Assembly: GCA_964575715.1 (NCBI GenBank)
Contig: CAZNSG010000206.1
Location: 1 to 9,887, forward strand
Direction: 5' to 3'
From: PNAI01 sp964575715
GTDB taxonomy: Bacteria; Pseudomonadota; Alphaproteobacteria; Rhizobiales; Xanthobacteraceae
DNA: 9,887 nucleotides
Under the pieces are notes generated by a model. The model worked only from the letters and a program-made list of their open reading frames with translations, made no database searches and was not told the origin of the DNA. This document shows, piece after piece, positions 1-6,220 of the stretch; position 1 is the stretch's first letter, and each line of letters starts with the position of its first letter. Made by a program: the position numbers and the translations under genes.

Positions 1-31
1 AATTGACTCTGGATCAAGGACTTAGCTTACC

Positions 32-159
32 CTCGATGTGGAAGCAGCCAAGGTTCGGGGTTGGATGCAGACGCTGAAAAGACTCACCTTTTTGCGTTCC
101 TCCGCTGTGGTCGCACGAGATGTGTGAATATGACAGCCGCACAGCGGGGAGAGGTGAAG
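32..159 (+). repeat. Left copy of a 128-bp repeat found inverted at the right end
   Basis: Bases 32-159 match the reverse complement of 9761-9887 at every position except one extra C at about 142, giving 127 of 128 aligned. Identity stops at 159/160 on the inner side, where the two flanks become unrelated. The outer limit cannot be set because the right copy ends with the window, so the unit may extend left towards base 1. The inner edge holds a half-palindrome (AGCGGGGAGAGG) of the type seen in rhizobial intergenic repeats. I do not recognise the rest as an insertion sequence or intron end. A short reading frame crosses it on the minus strand but shows no domain or ribosome site. Confidence 0.9.
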
Positions 160-206
160 AAAATTCGCCGCGCGCGATGCGCGATTCCATTCGTCGTGAT
201 TGCCAG

Positions 207-286
207 GCGAAAGGCGCGAAGCGCCTTGCGCACTATCCTCTACGTCGTCATTGCCGGGCCGCCGCGCAGCGGCGTGACCCGGCAAT
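207..286. repeat. GC-rich palindromic intergenic repeat
   Basis: Two hairpins lie side by side. AAGGCGC (211-217) pairs with GCGCCTT (221-227) across GAA. ATTGCCGGG (250-258) pairs with CCCGGCAAT (278-286), enclosing a smaller stem GCCGC/GCGGC (261-265/269-273). The second one resembles the elements at 3022-3177, 7121-7249 and 9280-9378, where the outer arms read GTCATTCCGG instead. It lies in a gene-free stretch. Confidence 0.65.
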
Positions 287-343
287 CCATGATGATGTTC
301 GGAAAGGGAAGGCCGTTCGTAAGGTTCTCTTTAATTCTGCACC

Positions 344-412
344 TCATCATGGATGCGCGGGTCATTAGGCGCGAAGACGGCGCGTTCCGCGCCTTTTGCC
401 CGCGCATGATGA
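344..412. repeat. Palindromic intergenic repeat
   Basis: TCATCATG and GCGCGGG (344-351, 355-361) pair with CCCGCGC and ATGATGA (399-405, 406-412), with a 3-base bulge. Inside is GGCGCG-TTC-CGCGCC (379-393), followed by TTTT on the plus strand. The core hairpin plus T-run resembles a weak intrinsic terminator for plus-strand transcription, but no plus-strand gene ends here, so it is listed as a repeat. It lies 50 bases beyond the stop of the minus-strand gene at 462-809. Confidence 0.55.
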
Positions 413-461
413 AGCAAATTGGATTGCTATTGAATTGTCCGCGCGCGAGCCTCGCGCTAAC

Positions 462-809
462 TTACCACTGCGGCCCGCCGAATTCCCAGCGCGCGCCGAG
501 CGGGCCGCGCTCATAGCCGCCGCGGCCGGGGCCGAGCACATCGAACGGCGAATAGAACGGCTGCGTGGCGTAGTCGCTGTACTTGCGCTGGCCGGGCAGA
601 ACGGTGGTGCCGGGATCGAGGTAGGAGCGCCGCTGCACAATGATTTTTGTGCGCTTGCGGCCGAATTCATCGCGGCTGGTGTAAACCGTGCGCTGCACCG
701 GTCCGATCTGCTGGCCCGCGGGCCGGCGCGTCGCGGCTTCCGCCGACGAGACGAGAGCCGCCGCAACGAGCATGCCGGCCATCAAAGTCAAAGCTGATTT
801 TGAACCCAT
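462..809 (-). CDS. Small exported protein of unknown function
   Basis: 115 residues. The N-terminus has a Sec-type signal peptide: a lysine at residue 4, a hydrophobic core at about 7-20 and a likely cleavage after SSAEA (residues 21-25). The mature part is basic and rich in Arg, Gly, Pro and Tyr, with no Cys. It has QRTVYTSRDEFGRKRTKI at 39-56 and a Gly/Tyr-rich tail ending in FGGPQW. The ATG at 809 is supported by a purine-rich GAGGGGG six bases upstream. It stands alone, with a repeat beyond its stop and a repeat upstream. I see no known domain. Small periplasmic proteins like this are common in Bradyrhizobium-type genomes. Coding status is likely because signal peptide and ribosome site agree, but the function is unknown. 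Confidence 0.72.
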   Translation of the reverse strand: MGSKSALTLMAGMLVAAALVSSAEAATRRPAGQQIGPVQRTVYTSRDEFGRKRTKIIVQRRSYLDPGTTVLPGQRKYSDYATQPFYSPFDVLGPGRGGYERGPLGARWEFGGPQW

Positions 810-866
810 CGAATCCCCCTCTTTCTGCCTAACTGTAGCCTGACCCGCCGCTTCGCAACAGCCTGC

Positions 867-986
867 GTAGGATGGGTTGAGCCATAAGCGCGTTCACGCG
901 CGTCTTCGACGCGCTATGGCGAAACCCATCACATAGCAGCGACGCCGGACATCGCGATGGGTTTCGCTGCGCTCAACCCATCCTAC
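867..986. repeat. Palindromic intergenic repeat
   Basis: GTAGGATGGGTTGAGC (867-882) is a perfect 16-base inverted match to GCTCAACCCATCCTAC (971-986). Inside, GCGAAACCCATC (919-930) pairs with GATGGGTTTCGC (956-967). It lies in the 340-base gap between the start of the small exported protein (minus) and the start of the sulfite dehydrogenase (plus), so it is between divergent genes and not a shared terminator. Elements built on GGGTTGAGC and GCGAAACCCATC are widespread in Hyphomicrobiales genomes; that is recollection, not a search result. Confidence 0.8.
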
Positions 987-1110
987 ATACCTCGCAACAA
1001 TGCCATTCGCCCGCGATACCGCCCATTTGATGGCACGGCCCAAGGCACCGCGATTGCGCCAAAGGCATTATCGCGGTAGCCTTTTTCCAACAACATCAAA
1101 CAATACAGCA

Positions 1111-1128
1111 TGTTTCTTCTAAGAAACA
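1111..1128. promoter_or_regulatory. Perfect 8-2-8 palindrome, possible operator of the sulfite dehydrogenase operon
   Basis: TGTTTCTT-CT-AAGAAACA is a perfect inverted repeat ending 21 bases before the ATG at 1150. It is A/T-rich, unlike the GC-rich repeat elements nearby, and lies where a dimeric regulator could sit over the promoter or leader. It could also form a small hairpin just before the ribosome site. No convincing -35/-10 pair was found, and the cognate regulator is not in the window. The operator role is inference from position and symmetry. Confidence 0.4.
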
Positions 1129-1149
1129 GCTAACTCAGGGGAGATTCAC

Positions 1150-2502
1150 ATGGCTAGCAGGATAGAGCGGTCGATCGAGGAACTCTATCGTGACGATCCC
1201 GAGCGCGCCGACGCCGAGGTGTTCGGCCGTAAAACTAATGTCGAAAAGACTGTTGTCGATCGCCGGGGTTTTCTCGGCGGCGCGGGCCTGACCGCCATGG
1301 GCGCGGCCGTCGGCGGCGCCATTCCGTTTGCGTCGAATATGCCCGGCGGCATGATTCCGGCGGCGCTGGCGCAAACCGCCCCGCCGGCGGCGAAGGGTCC
1401 GCAATATCTGAAATTTCCCGGCAAGAATGAAAAGCTGGTGGTGCTGGGCGAACGCCCGCTGGTGGCCGAGACGCCGGAAAACCTGCTCGATGACGACACC
1501 ACGCCGGTTGATAAATTTTTCATCCGCAACAACGGGCTGATCCCTGAGGAAAACAAAGAGCCCGACAAGTGGAAGTTCACCGTCGACGGCGAGGTCAACA
1601 AAAAACTCGAACTTACTTTGGGCGAACTGAAAACCAAGTTTCAGGCGGTGACGCGCCGCATGGTGCTGGAATGCGGCGGCAACGGCCGCTCGTTCTTCAC
1701 GCCGCAGGCGCGCGGCAACCAATGGACCAACGGCGGCGCCGGCTGCGCGGAGTGGACCGGCGCGCGCGTGGCCGACGTGCTGCGCTCCGCCGGCGTAAAA
1801 CCTTCCGCGATCTTCAGCGGTCACTATGGTTCCGATCCGCATCTCTCGGGCGATAAGACCAAGGATGCGCTCTCGCGCGGCGTGCCGCTCAAGAAGCTGA
1901 TGGACGAAAACAACCTGATCGTCTGGGCAATGAATGGGCAGCCGCTGAGCAATATTCATGGCGGACCGGTGCGGCTGGTCATCGCCGGCTGGCCGGGTTC
2001 GGTGTCGGCGAAGTGGCTCACCCGCATCTGGGTGCGCGACAAGGTGCATGACGGCCAGGGCATGGGCGGCACCTCCTATCGCGTCACCATCAAGCCGATG
2101 GTGCCGGGCGAGAAGCCGGATGAGGCCAATTTCCGCGATCTCGAATCCATGCCGGTGCGCTCGATCATCACCAGCCCCGCCAATGGCGCCAAGTTCGGCA
2201 AGGACACGCGCGAGATCAAGCTGCGCGGCACCGCCTGGGCGGGCGATTTCGCGGTCAGGGCGGTCGCGGTGTCCACCGACTTCGGCGCCAGCTGGCAGAA
2301 CGCCATGCTCGCGCCGCCGAAGAACCGATACGACTGGCAGCGCTGGAGCGCGGCCGTGAAGGTGCCGAGCGAAGGCTATTACGAGATCTGGTCGCGCGCG
2401 AGCGACGCGCGCGGCATCATGCAGCCGCATGTGGCCGGAAACTGGAACCCGCAAGGCTACGGCGGCAATCCGCTGCACCGGGTTGCTGTGCTGATCGGGT
2501 GA
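1150..2502 (+). CDS. Sulfite dehydrogenase (sulfite oxidase family), molybdopterin subunit
   Basis: 450 residues, Tat-exported. It should oxidise sulfite (or a related sulfur oxyanion) in the periplasm, using molybdopterin and passing electrons to a cytochrome c. An unusually long charged stretch precedes the twin-arginine motif DRRGFLGG (37-44) and a hydrophobic segment, with cleavage probably near AALAQ (71-75). The Mo-binding domain has FFIRNNG (123-129) and LECGGNGR (173-180), whose Cys175 is the expected Mo ligand. HGGPVRLVIAGWPG (270-283) is the family's conserved segment, and a C-terminal dimerisation domain follows from about 310, ending in WNPQGYGGN (432-440). FIRNNG and the C-terminus look closer to SoxC/SorA-type bacterial enzymes than to eukaryotic sulfite oxidase, which has RNH. 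GGGGAGA lies 6 bases before the ATG. The stop overlaps the candidate start of the cytochrome gene. SorA is the likeliest analogue, but SoxC-like or other substrates cannot be excluded, so no symbol is given. Confidence 0.88.
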   Translation: MASRIERSIEELYRDDPERADAEVFGRKTNVEKTVVDRRGFLGGAGLTAMGAAVGGAIPFASNMPGGMIPAALAQTAPPAAKGPQYLKFPGKNEKLVVLGERPLVAETPENLLDDDTTPVDKFFIRNNGLIPEENKEPDKWKFTVDGEVNKKLELTLGELKTKFQAVTRRMVLECGGNGRSFFTPQARGNQWTNGGAGCAEWTGARVADVLRSAGVKPSAIFSGHYGSDPHLSGDKTKDALSRGVPLKKLMDENNLIVWAMNGQPLSNIHGGPVRLVIAGWPGSVSAKWLTRIWVRDKVHDGQGMGGTSYRVTIKPMVPGEKPDEANFRDLESMPVRSIITSPANGAKFGKDTREIKLRGTAWAGDFAVRAVAVSTDFGASWQNAMLAPPKNRYDWQRWSAAVKVPSEGYYEIWSRASDARGIMQPHVAGNWNPQGYGGNPLHRVAVLIG

Positions 2503-2996
2503 TGAAGACTTGCCACGAACTCGATTTACCTCCCCCGCTTGCGGGGGAGGTCGGCGAGCGAAGCTCGCCGGGAGGGGGCGCTGTTGGGGCGGAGATTTCC
2601 CCCTCCCCAACCCTCCCCCGCAAGCGGGGGAGGGGGCGCGTGCGTTGCGTGGCAACGGTGTCATTTCTGTTTGTCTCGTTGTTTGCAGGCGCCGTGTCGG
2701 CGCAAACTCCGCAATTTGTGCCGCGCACCGAAAATCCCGAGGAGTTTCCGCCTGGACCGGGACGCGACGATACGTTCTACGCCTGCACCGCCTGCCATGG
2801 TTTCAGGCTCATCGCCCAGCAGGGCCTGACGCGCCAGCAGTGGGAGGAGTCGCTTGTCTTGATGACGCAAAAACACAAGATGCCGACGCTGCCGCCGAAG
2901 GAGCGCGACATCGTGCTCAATTATCTCGAAGCTACTTATCCCCCGCGCGCACCGGCTGGCCGCGGTGGCTGGCAAAATCCGTTTGCCAAACCGTAA
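2502..2996 (+). CDS. Monohaem cytochrome c, probable electron acceptor of the sulfite dehydrogenase
   Basis: Counting from a GTG at 2640, this is a 118-residue exported protein. It has a signal peptide with core VATVSFLFVSLFAGAVSA (4-21), a single haem site CTACH (49-53) and a probable axial Met81 in KHKMPTLPP. The size and single haem fit a SorB-like partner receiving electrons from the enzyme encoded just upstream. The start is uncertain. The ATG at 2502 overlaps the upstream stop (TGATG), the usual layout for coupled genes, but between it and the signal peptide the frame runs through a palindromic repeat (2528-2634). From that ATG the protein has 164 residues with an odd Pro/Gly/Arg-rich leader. 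From the GTG at 2640 it starts as a normal signal peptide, and the repeat's right arm supplies a purine-rich AGGGGG. The mature protein is the same either way. Confidence 0.85.
   Translation: MKTCHELDLPPPLAGEVGERSSPGGGAVGAEISPSPTLPRKRGRGRVRCVATVSFLFVSLFAGAVSAQTPQFVPRTENPEEFPPGPGRDDTFYACTACHGFRLIAQQGLTRQQWEESLVLMTQKHKMPTLPPKERDIVLNYLEATYPPRAPAGRGGWQNPFAKP
2528..2634. repeat. Palindromic element inside the cytochrome reading frame
   Basis: Three stems stand in a row. The outer two share the same 10-base core: CCTCCCCCGC-TT-GCGGGGGAGG within 2528-2551 (arms of 11), and the inverted-loop form with AA within 2611-2634 (arms of 11). Between them is CGGCGAGC-GAA-GCTCGCCG (2552-2570), and GGAGGGGG (2571-2578) can pair with CCCCCTCC (2599-2606). 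This is a mobile-looking repeat type common between genes of rhizobial relatives (recollection). It sits between the sulfite dehydrogenase stop and the cytochrome signal peptide and has no stop codon in the cytochrome frame. Confidence 0.85.
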
Positions 2997-3021
2997 TACC
3001 GACTCGCATGAATTCCGCCAG

Positions 3022-3177
3022 GTCATTCCGGGGCGCCCGCCCAACGGGTCCGGCCACGCAAGTCGGCTTTAGCCGCCTTGCGCTCTCATAACGCCGATCT
3101 CGGGTTTACCCGAGATCGGATGTTAGAAATTCCAAGTCGGCCAAGGCCGACTTGGATCGCGGCTCGGCCGGAATGAC
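3022..3177. repeat. Composite palindromic repeat with nested hairpins
   Basis: The outer arms are GTCATTCCGG (3022-3031) and CCGGAATGAC (3168-3177). Three hairpins lie inside: CGCAAG/CTTGCG with CGGC/GCCG (3057-3082), a 12-bp stem starting CCGATCTCGGGT with a TT loop (3094-3119), and an 11-bp stem starting CCAAGTCGGCC with an AA loop (3132-3155). The outer arms are shared with the elements at 7121-7249 and 9280-9378, but the interior differs. It lies between the cytochrome stop and asd. No T-run follows the stems, so a role as terminator is possible but not shown. Confidence 0.85.
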
Positions 3178-3204
3178 GAATTGAGAGAGTTGGAATTAAT
3201 CATC

Positions 3205-3230
3205 TGCCGCAGGAATGGTTTAGTGCGGCA
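3205..3230. promoter_or_regulatory. Small inverted repeat upstream of asd
   Basis: TGCCGCA (3205-3211) and TGCGGCA (3224-3230) form a perfect 7-base inverted repeat with a 12-base gap, 31 bases upstream of the candidate asd -35. It could be a regulator site or a chance hairpin. No regulator is identifiable. Confidence 0.25.
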
Positions 3231-3260
3231 AATGTCATAAATGAAAGCGTCACGCGAGCG

Positions 3261-3289
3261 TTGAATTATCAATCTTTCTCGCCTAGAAA
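3261..3289 (+). promoter_or_regulatory. Candidate sigma-70-type promoter of asd
   Basis: TTGAAT (3261-3266) and TAGAAA (3284-3289) are separated by 17 bases, each matching four of six consensus positions. The start codon follows 56 bases after the -10. It sits in a local A/T-rich patch between the composite repeat and the gene. The call is by eye only. Confidence 0.4.
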
Positions 3290-3345
3290 CTGACGCACCG
3301 GCGGACGTTTGAGACGCGCCGGGGAAGGTTTGCTGGAGAGCCAAA

Positions 3346-4380
3346 ATGGGTTTCAAGGTCGCAATTGTTGGCGCCACCGGCAATGTGGGCCGCGAAATGC
3401 TCAATATCCTCGCCGAGCGGGAATTCCCAGCCGACGAGGTGATCGCGCTCGCCTCGCGCAAGAGCATGGGGGTCGAGGTCTCCTATGGCGACAAGACCAT
3501 CAAGTGCAAGACGCTTGAGCATTACGATTTCTCCGACGTCGACATCTGTCTGATGTCGGCCGGCTCCGCGGTGTCGAAGGAATGGTCGCCGAAGATCGCC
3601 GCCGCCGGCGCGGTGGTGATCGACAATTCGTCGTGCTGGCGCATGGATCCGGACGTGCCGCTGATCGTGCCGGAGGTGAATGCCGAAGCGGTCGCGGGTT
3701 TCCGCAAGAAGAACATCATCGCCAATCCGAACTGCTCGACCGCTCAGCTTGTCGTCGCGCTCAAGCCGCTGCACGACAAAGCCAAGATCAAGCGCGTCGT
3801 GGTCGCCACCTATCAGTCGGTGTCGGGCGCCGGCAAGGACGCGATGGACGAGCTGTTCGCGCAGACCAAGGCGGTTTTTCAGATCAATGAAGTCGAGCCG
3901 AAGAAATTTTCCAAGCGCATCGCCTTCAACGTCATCCCGCACATCGACGTGTTCATGGAGGACGGCTACACCAAGGAAGAGTGGAAGATGGTGGCCGAGA
4001 CCAAGAAGATTCTCGATCCCAAGATCAAGCTCACAGCGACCTGCGTGCGCGTGCCGGTGTTCATCGGCCATTCGGAAGCGGTCACCATCGAGTTCGAAAA
4101 TCCGATTTCCGCCGACGAAGCACGCGACATCCTGCGCAACGCGCCGGGCTGCCTGGTGATCGACAAGCACGAGCCGGGCGGCTATGTGACGCCGTTCGAA
4201 TGCGCGGGCGAGGACGCCACCTACATCAGCCGCATCCGCACCGACCCGACGGTGGACAACGGGCTGGTGCTCTGGGTGGTGTCCGACAATCTGCGCAAGG
4301 GTGCGGCGCTCAACGCCGTGCAGATCGCCGAGTGCCTGATCAACCGCAAGCTGATCAGCGCGAAAAAGAAGGCGGCTTGA
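3346..4380 (+). CDS. asd: Aspartate-semialdehyde dehydrogenase
   Basis: 344 residues, the usual length. This cytosolic enzyme reduces aspartyl phosphate to aspartate semialdehyde with NADPH, the branch point to lysine/diaminopimelate, threonine and methionine. The nucleotide-binding loop is GATGNVG (9-15). The catalytic cysteine is C130 in NPNCST (128-132), followed by SVSGAGKDAMDEL (158-170). The substrate-binding and base residues are in CVRVPVFIGHSEAV (233-246), with R235 and H242 the expected active-site pair. SDNLRKGAALNAVQIAE (313-329) closes the protein. The ATG at 3346 has GGAGAG five bases upstream. In related genomes asd usually follows leuB, but here it stands alone behind a repeat and its own candidate promoter, with leuD 3.2 kb away on the opposite strand. 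Start and function are secure. Confidence 0.97.
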   Translation: MGFKVAIVGATGNVGREMLNILAEREFPADEVIALASRKSMGVEVSYGDKTIKCKTLEHYDFSDVDICLMSAGSAVSKEWSPKIAAAGAVVIDNSSCWRMDPDVPLIVPEVNAEAVAGFRKKNIIANPNCSTAQLVVALKPLHDKAKIKRVVVATYQSVSGAGKDAMDELFAQTKAVFQINEVEPKKFSKRIAFNVIPHIDVFMEDGYTKEEWKMVAETKKILDPKIKLTATCVRVPVFIGHSEAVTIEFENPISADEARDILRNAPGCLVIDKHEPGGYVTPFECAGEDATYISRIRTDPTVDNGLVLWVVSDNLRKGAALNAVQIAECLINRKLISAKKKAA

Positions 4381-4420
4381 TCGGGCCTTCGAGTCGAAGT
4401 CGCAACGTCAGGCCCCGATC
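4379..4420 (+). terminator. Weak stem-loop after asd
   Basis: GATCGGGCC (4379-4387, overlapping the asd stop) can pair with GGCCCCGATC (4411-4420) with one bulged base. A smaller TTCGA/TCGAA stem lies in the loop. No U-tract follows, so it is at most a processing or Rho-independent-like structure. The assignment rests on pairing and position alone. Confidence 0.25.
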
Positions 4421-4552
4421 GCCATCGGAATTCCAAAATCGTCACGTTCTGGCGGATTAGGGAACGATCGGCCCTGGTTCTTTACGAATGCTCCGAATGT
4501 CGCTTGCACCGATTTCAGCCGCGGTCGAAAATAGCGGCACGGCGGGATAACC

Positions 4553-5941
4553 ATGACATTGCAACAACCGCAGGCAAAACAGGACGCCGAACGCGATTTC
4601 AAGCAGCGCGTCGATGCGGCGCGCACCGTGTTCAATGCCGGGCGTGCAGCCGAGGCGGCGCAGCTCTTTGCCGAGCTGGCCCACGAATTTCCCGGTCACC
4701 CGCTGCCGCACGCCAATCTCGGCATGATCTTGCGCCGGCTCGGCAAGCTCGAAGCTGCCGTGGCGAGCTATCAGCGAGCGTTGACGCTGGCGCCCGACAA
4801 TCCGAACATCATGTCGAGCCTCGGTAACGCGCTGCGCGCGCTCGGCCGGATCGCCGAGGCCGAGAAATTGCAAGCCCGCACGGTGCAGATGGTCCCGAAT
4901 GACCGCTCGCTGCGCTACAATTACGCGCTCACCTTGCGCGACATGCGCAAGATCCACGAGGCCTTGCGGATTCTCGCCACTTTGCACGAGGAACAACCGG
5001 ATGATCCCGAGGTCGCCTGGGATCTCGCCATCACGCAGTTGCAGTTGGGCGAATACGGCAAAGGTTTTAAAGGTTACGAAGCGCGCTGGCGGCTTGCGCG
5101 CAACGAGACCAAACTGCACGACGGCCCGCAATGGAATGGTGAAGCCATCTCCGGCAAACGTGTCCTGCTGCAAAGCGAGCAGGGATTTGGCGATGCTTTG
5201 CAGTTTGCCCGTTATGTGCCGCTGCTCGCGCAGCGCGGCGCACGCATCGTGCTCGAATGCCTGCCCGAACTGAAGACGCTGTTTGCAACCCTTCCTGGTG
5301 TCGATGAAATCGTGATCAAAGGCAGCCCGTCGCCCGCGGTCGATCTGTCCATCCCGCTTCTGAGCCTGCCGCGCGTGTTCGGTACAATGCTCGCGACCGT
5401 TCCAGCGCAAATTCCCTATCTGCTGGCGCCGCATGCCACGTCGCTGCCGCGCAGGCCGGGGACAAGCTTGCGCGTCGGCCTGGTGTGGGCCGGCAAACCC
5501 ACCCCGCGCGACCGCTCCTGGCCGTTGCCGCTACTCGCCACATTGCTGGACAATCCGCAGGTGGCATTCTTCAGTCTACAGACCGGCCCGCGCGCGAGTG
5601 AGCTGAAGGCGAACGGTTTCGATCGGCTGGCGGTCGATCTTGCCCCACAGATCAAGGATTTTTCCGATACCGCCGCCGCCATGAACGCGCTCGATCTCAT
5701 CGTCACCATCGACACCGCGTCCGCGCATCTGGCCGGTGCGCTCGGCCGGCCGACTTGTCTGCTTTTGCGTTACGTCTCGGATTGGCGCTGGCATGACTAC
5801 CGCGAGGATTCGCCGTGGTATCCGACATTGCGGCTGTTTCGCCAGACGCGGACCGATGACTTCACCCAGCCGGTCGAGCGCGTGCGCGAGGCGATCAAAC
5901 GGCTCACCGATGGTGCCAACAGCACCGCTGCCGCGCGCTAG
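4553..5941 (+). CDS. TPR-containing glycosyltransferase-family protein
   Basis: 462 residues with no signal peptide or membrane segment. Residues about 18-185 form tandem tetratricopeptide repeats: for example, AHANLG-type turns at 53-57, then LGKLEAAVASYQRALTLAPDN (63-83) as a textbook TPR, ALGRIAEAEKL and so on. The C-terminal half (about 200-450) resembles the GT9/ADP-heptose-transferase-like fold seen in many bacterial TPR glycosyltransferases. LLQSEQGFGDALQFARY (205-221), GLVWAGKPTPRDRSWPL (309-325) and LIVTIDTASAHLAGALGRP (382-400) are its hallmarks. TPR regions usually bind protein partners, so a role in protein or surface glycosylation is plausible, but the acceptor and sugar are unknown. 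The ATG at 4553 has only a modest GGCGGGA upstream. There is a 172-base gap after asd, so it may have its own promoter. Its stop codon falls at the edge of the repeat that follows. Confidence 0.85.
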   Translation: MTLQQPQAKQDAERDFKQRVDAARTVFNAGRAAEAAQLFAELAHEFPGHPLPHANLGMILRRLGKLEAAVASYQRALTLAPDNPNIMSSLGNALRALGRIAEAEKLQARTVQMVPNDRSLRYNYALTLRDMRKIHEALRILATLHEEQPDDPEVAWDLAITQLQLGEYGKGFKGYEARWRLARNETKLHDGPQWNGEAISGKRVLLQSEQGFGDALQFARYVPLLAQRGARIVLECLPELKTLFATLPGVDEIVIKGSPSPAVDLSIPLLSLPRVFGTMLATVPAQIPYLLAPHATSLPRRPGTSLRVGLVWAGKPTPRDRSWPLPLLATLLDNPQVAFFSLQTGPRASELKANGFDRLAVDLAPQIKDFSDTAAAMNALDLIVTIDTASAHLAGALGRPTCLLLRYVSDWRWHDYREDSPWYPTLRLFRQTRTDDFTQPVERVREAIKRLTDGANSTAAAR

Positions 5942-6185
5942 AGCCTTATCGGTCTTGATGGAATCAGAGCAGGGCTCTAGCTTCTTGTTTGAGCATGATC
6001 TTTTCCGACCTTCCTTCGCCCGCCGAAGCGGGCTTCCAGCCTTCGCAGCCGAAGCGGCTGCTTCGGCGGAGTAGGCTCGCGAAGGCGGGAAACCGGTTTC
6101 CACCCCCGGATCATAGGCGAGCGAAGCGACGCCGTCCTTCGGACGGCTATGTCCGGGGGCAGGCTTTTTCGGGATCATGCTCTAG
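5938..6185. repeat. Palindromic repeat with other palindromes nested in it
   Basis: The outer arms are GAGCATGATC (5991-6000) and GATCATGCTC (6173-6182), each next to a CTCTAG. A further pair, CTAGAGCC (5938-5945) and GGCTCTAG (5973-5980), includes the stop codon of the preceding gene. Next comes AAACCGGTTT (6090-6099) and a stem CCCCCGGA/TCCGGGGG (6103-6110/6152-6159). In rhizobial genomes the related element reads straight from CTTTTCCGA into AAACCGGTTTCC (recollection). Here 81 bases with their own palindromes (CCTTCGC/GCGAAGG ends, CCCGC/GCGGG, GCAGCC/GGCTGC) lie between these at 6009-6089. The loop 6111-6151 contains another hairpin, GCCGTCC-TTC-GGACGGC. This fills the 279-base gap before the lyase; I see no gene in it. 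Confidence 0.8.
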
Positions 6186-6220
6186 CGGCGGCGTGACAGA
6201 CCGCAAGACGAGGTAATGGC

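Noticed and set aside
379..397. Intrinsic terminator-like hairpin with TTTT
   Set aside because: It is oriented for plus-strand transcription and no plus-strand gene ends there; the minus-strand gene would meet it in the wrong orientation.
207..412. CRISPR-like array from tandem palindromes
   Set aside because: The palindromes differ in sequence, with no constant repeat length or spacers, and no cas gene is present.
61..516. Plus-strand frame of 151 codons at the left end
   Set aside because: It runs through the terminal repeat, two palindromes and the end of a minus-strand gene, has no ribosome site and reads as Arg-rich translation of repeats.
1031..1046. Possible sigma-54 promoter (TGGCACG) upstream of the sulfite dehydrogenase
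   Set aside because: The -12 element is absent at the required spacing: the expected TTGC position reads AAGG.
1135..2664. Long minus-strand open frame (509 codons) opposite the sulfite dehydrogenase
   Set aside because: It is the antisense shadow of a GC-rich gene. The plus-strand protein has clear family motifs, whereas the antisense product is His/Arg/Ala-rich without a recognisable domain.
3283..4170. Minus-strand open frame of 295 codons across asd
   Set aside because: Antisense shadow of asd; composition (His, Arg and Asp rich) is typical of a reverse-strand reading of high-GC genes.
4457..5434. Minus-strand open frame of 325 codons across the TPR gene
   Set aside because: Antisense shadow. 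The plus frame holds coherent TPR and glycosyltransferase motifs.
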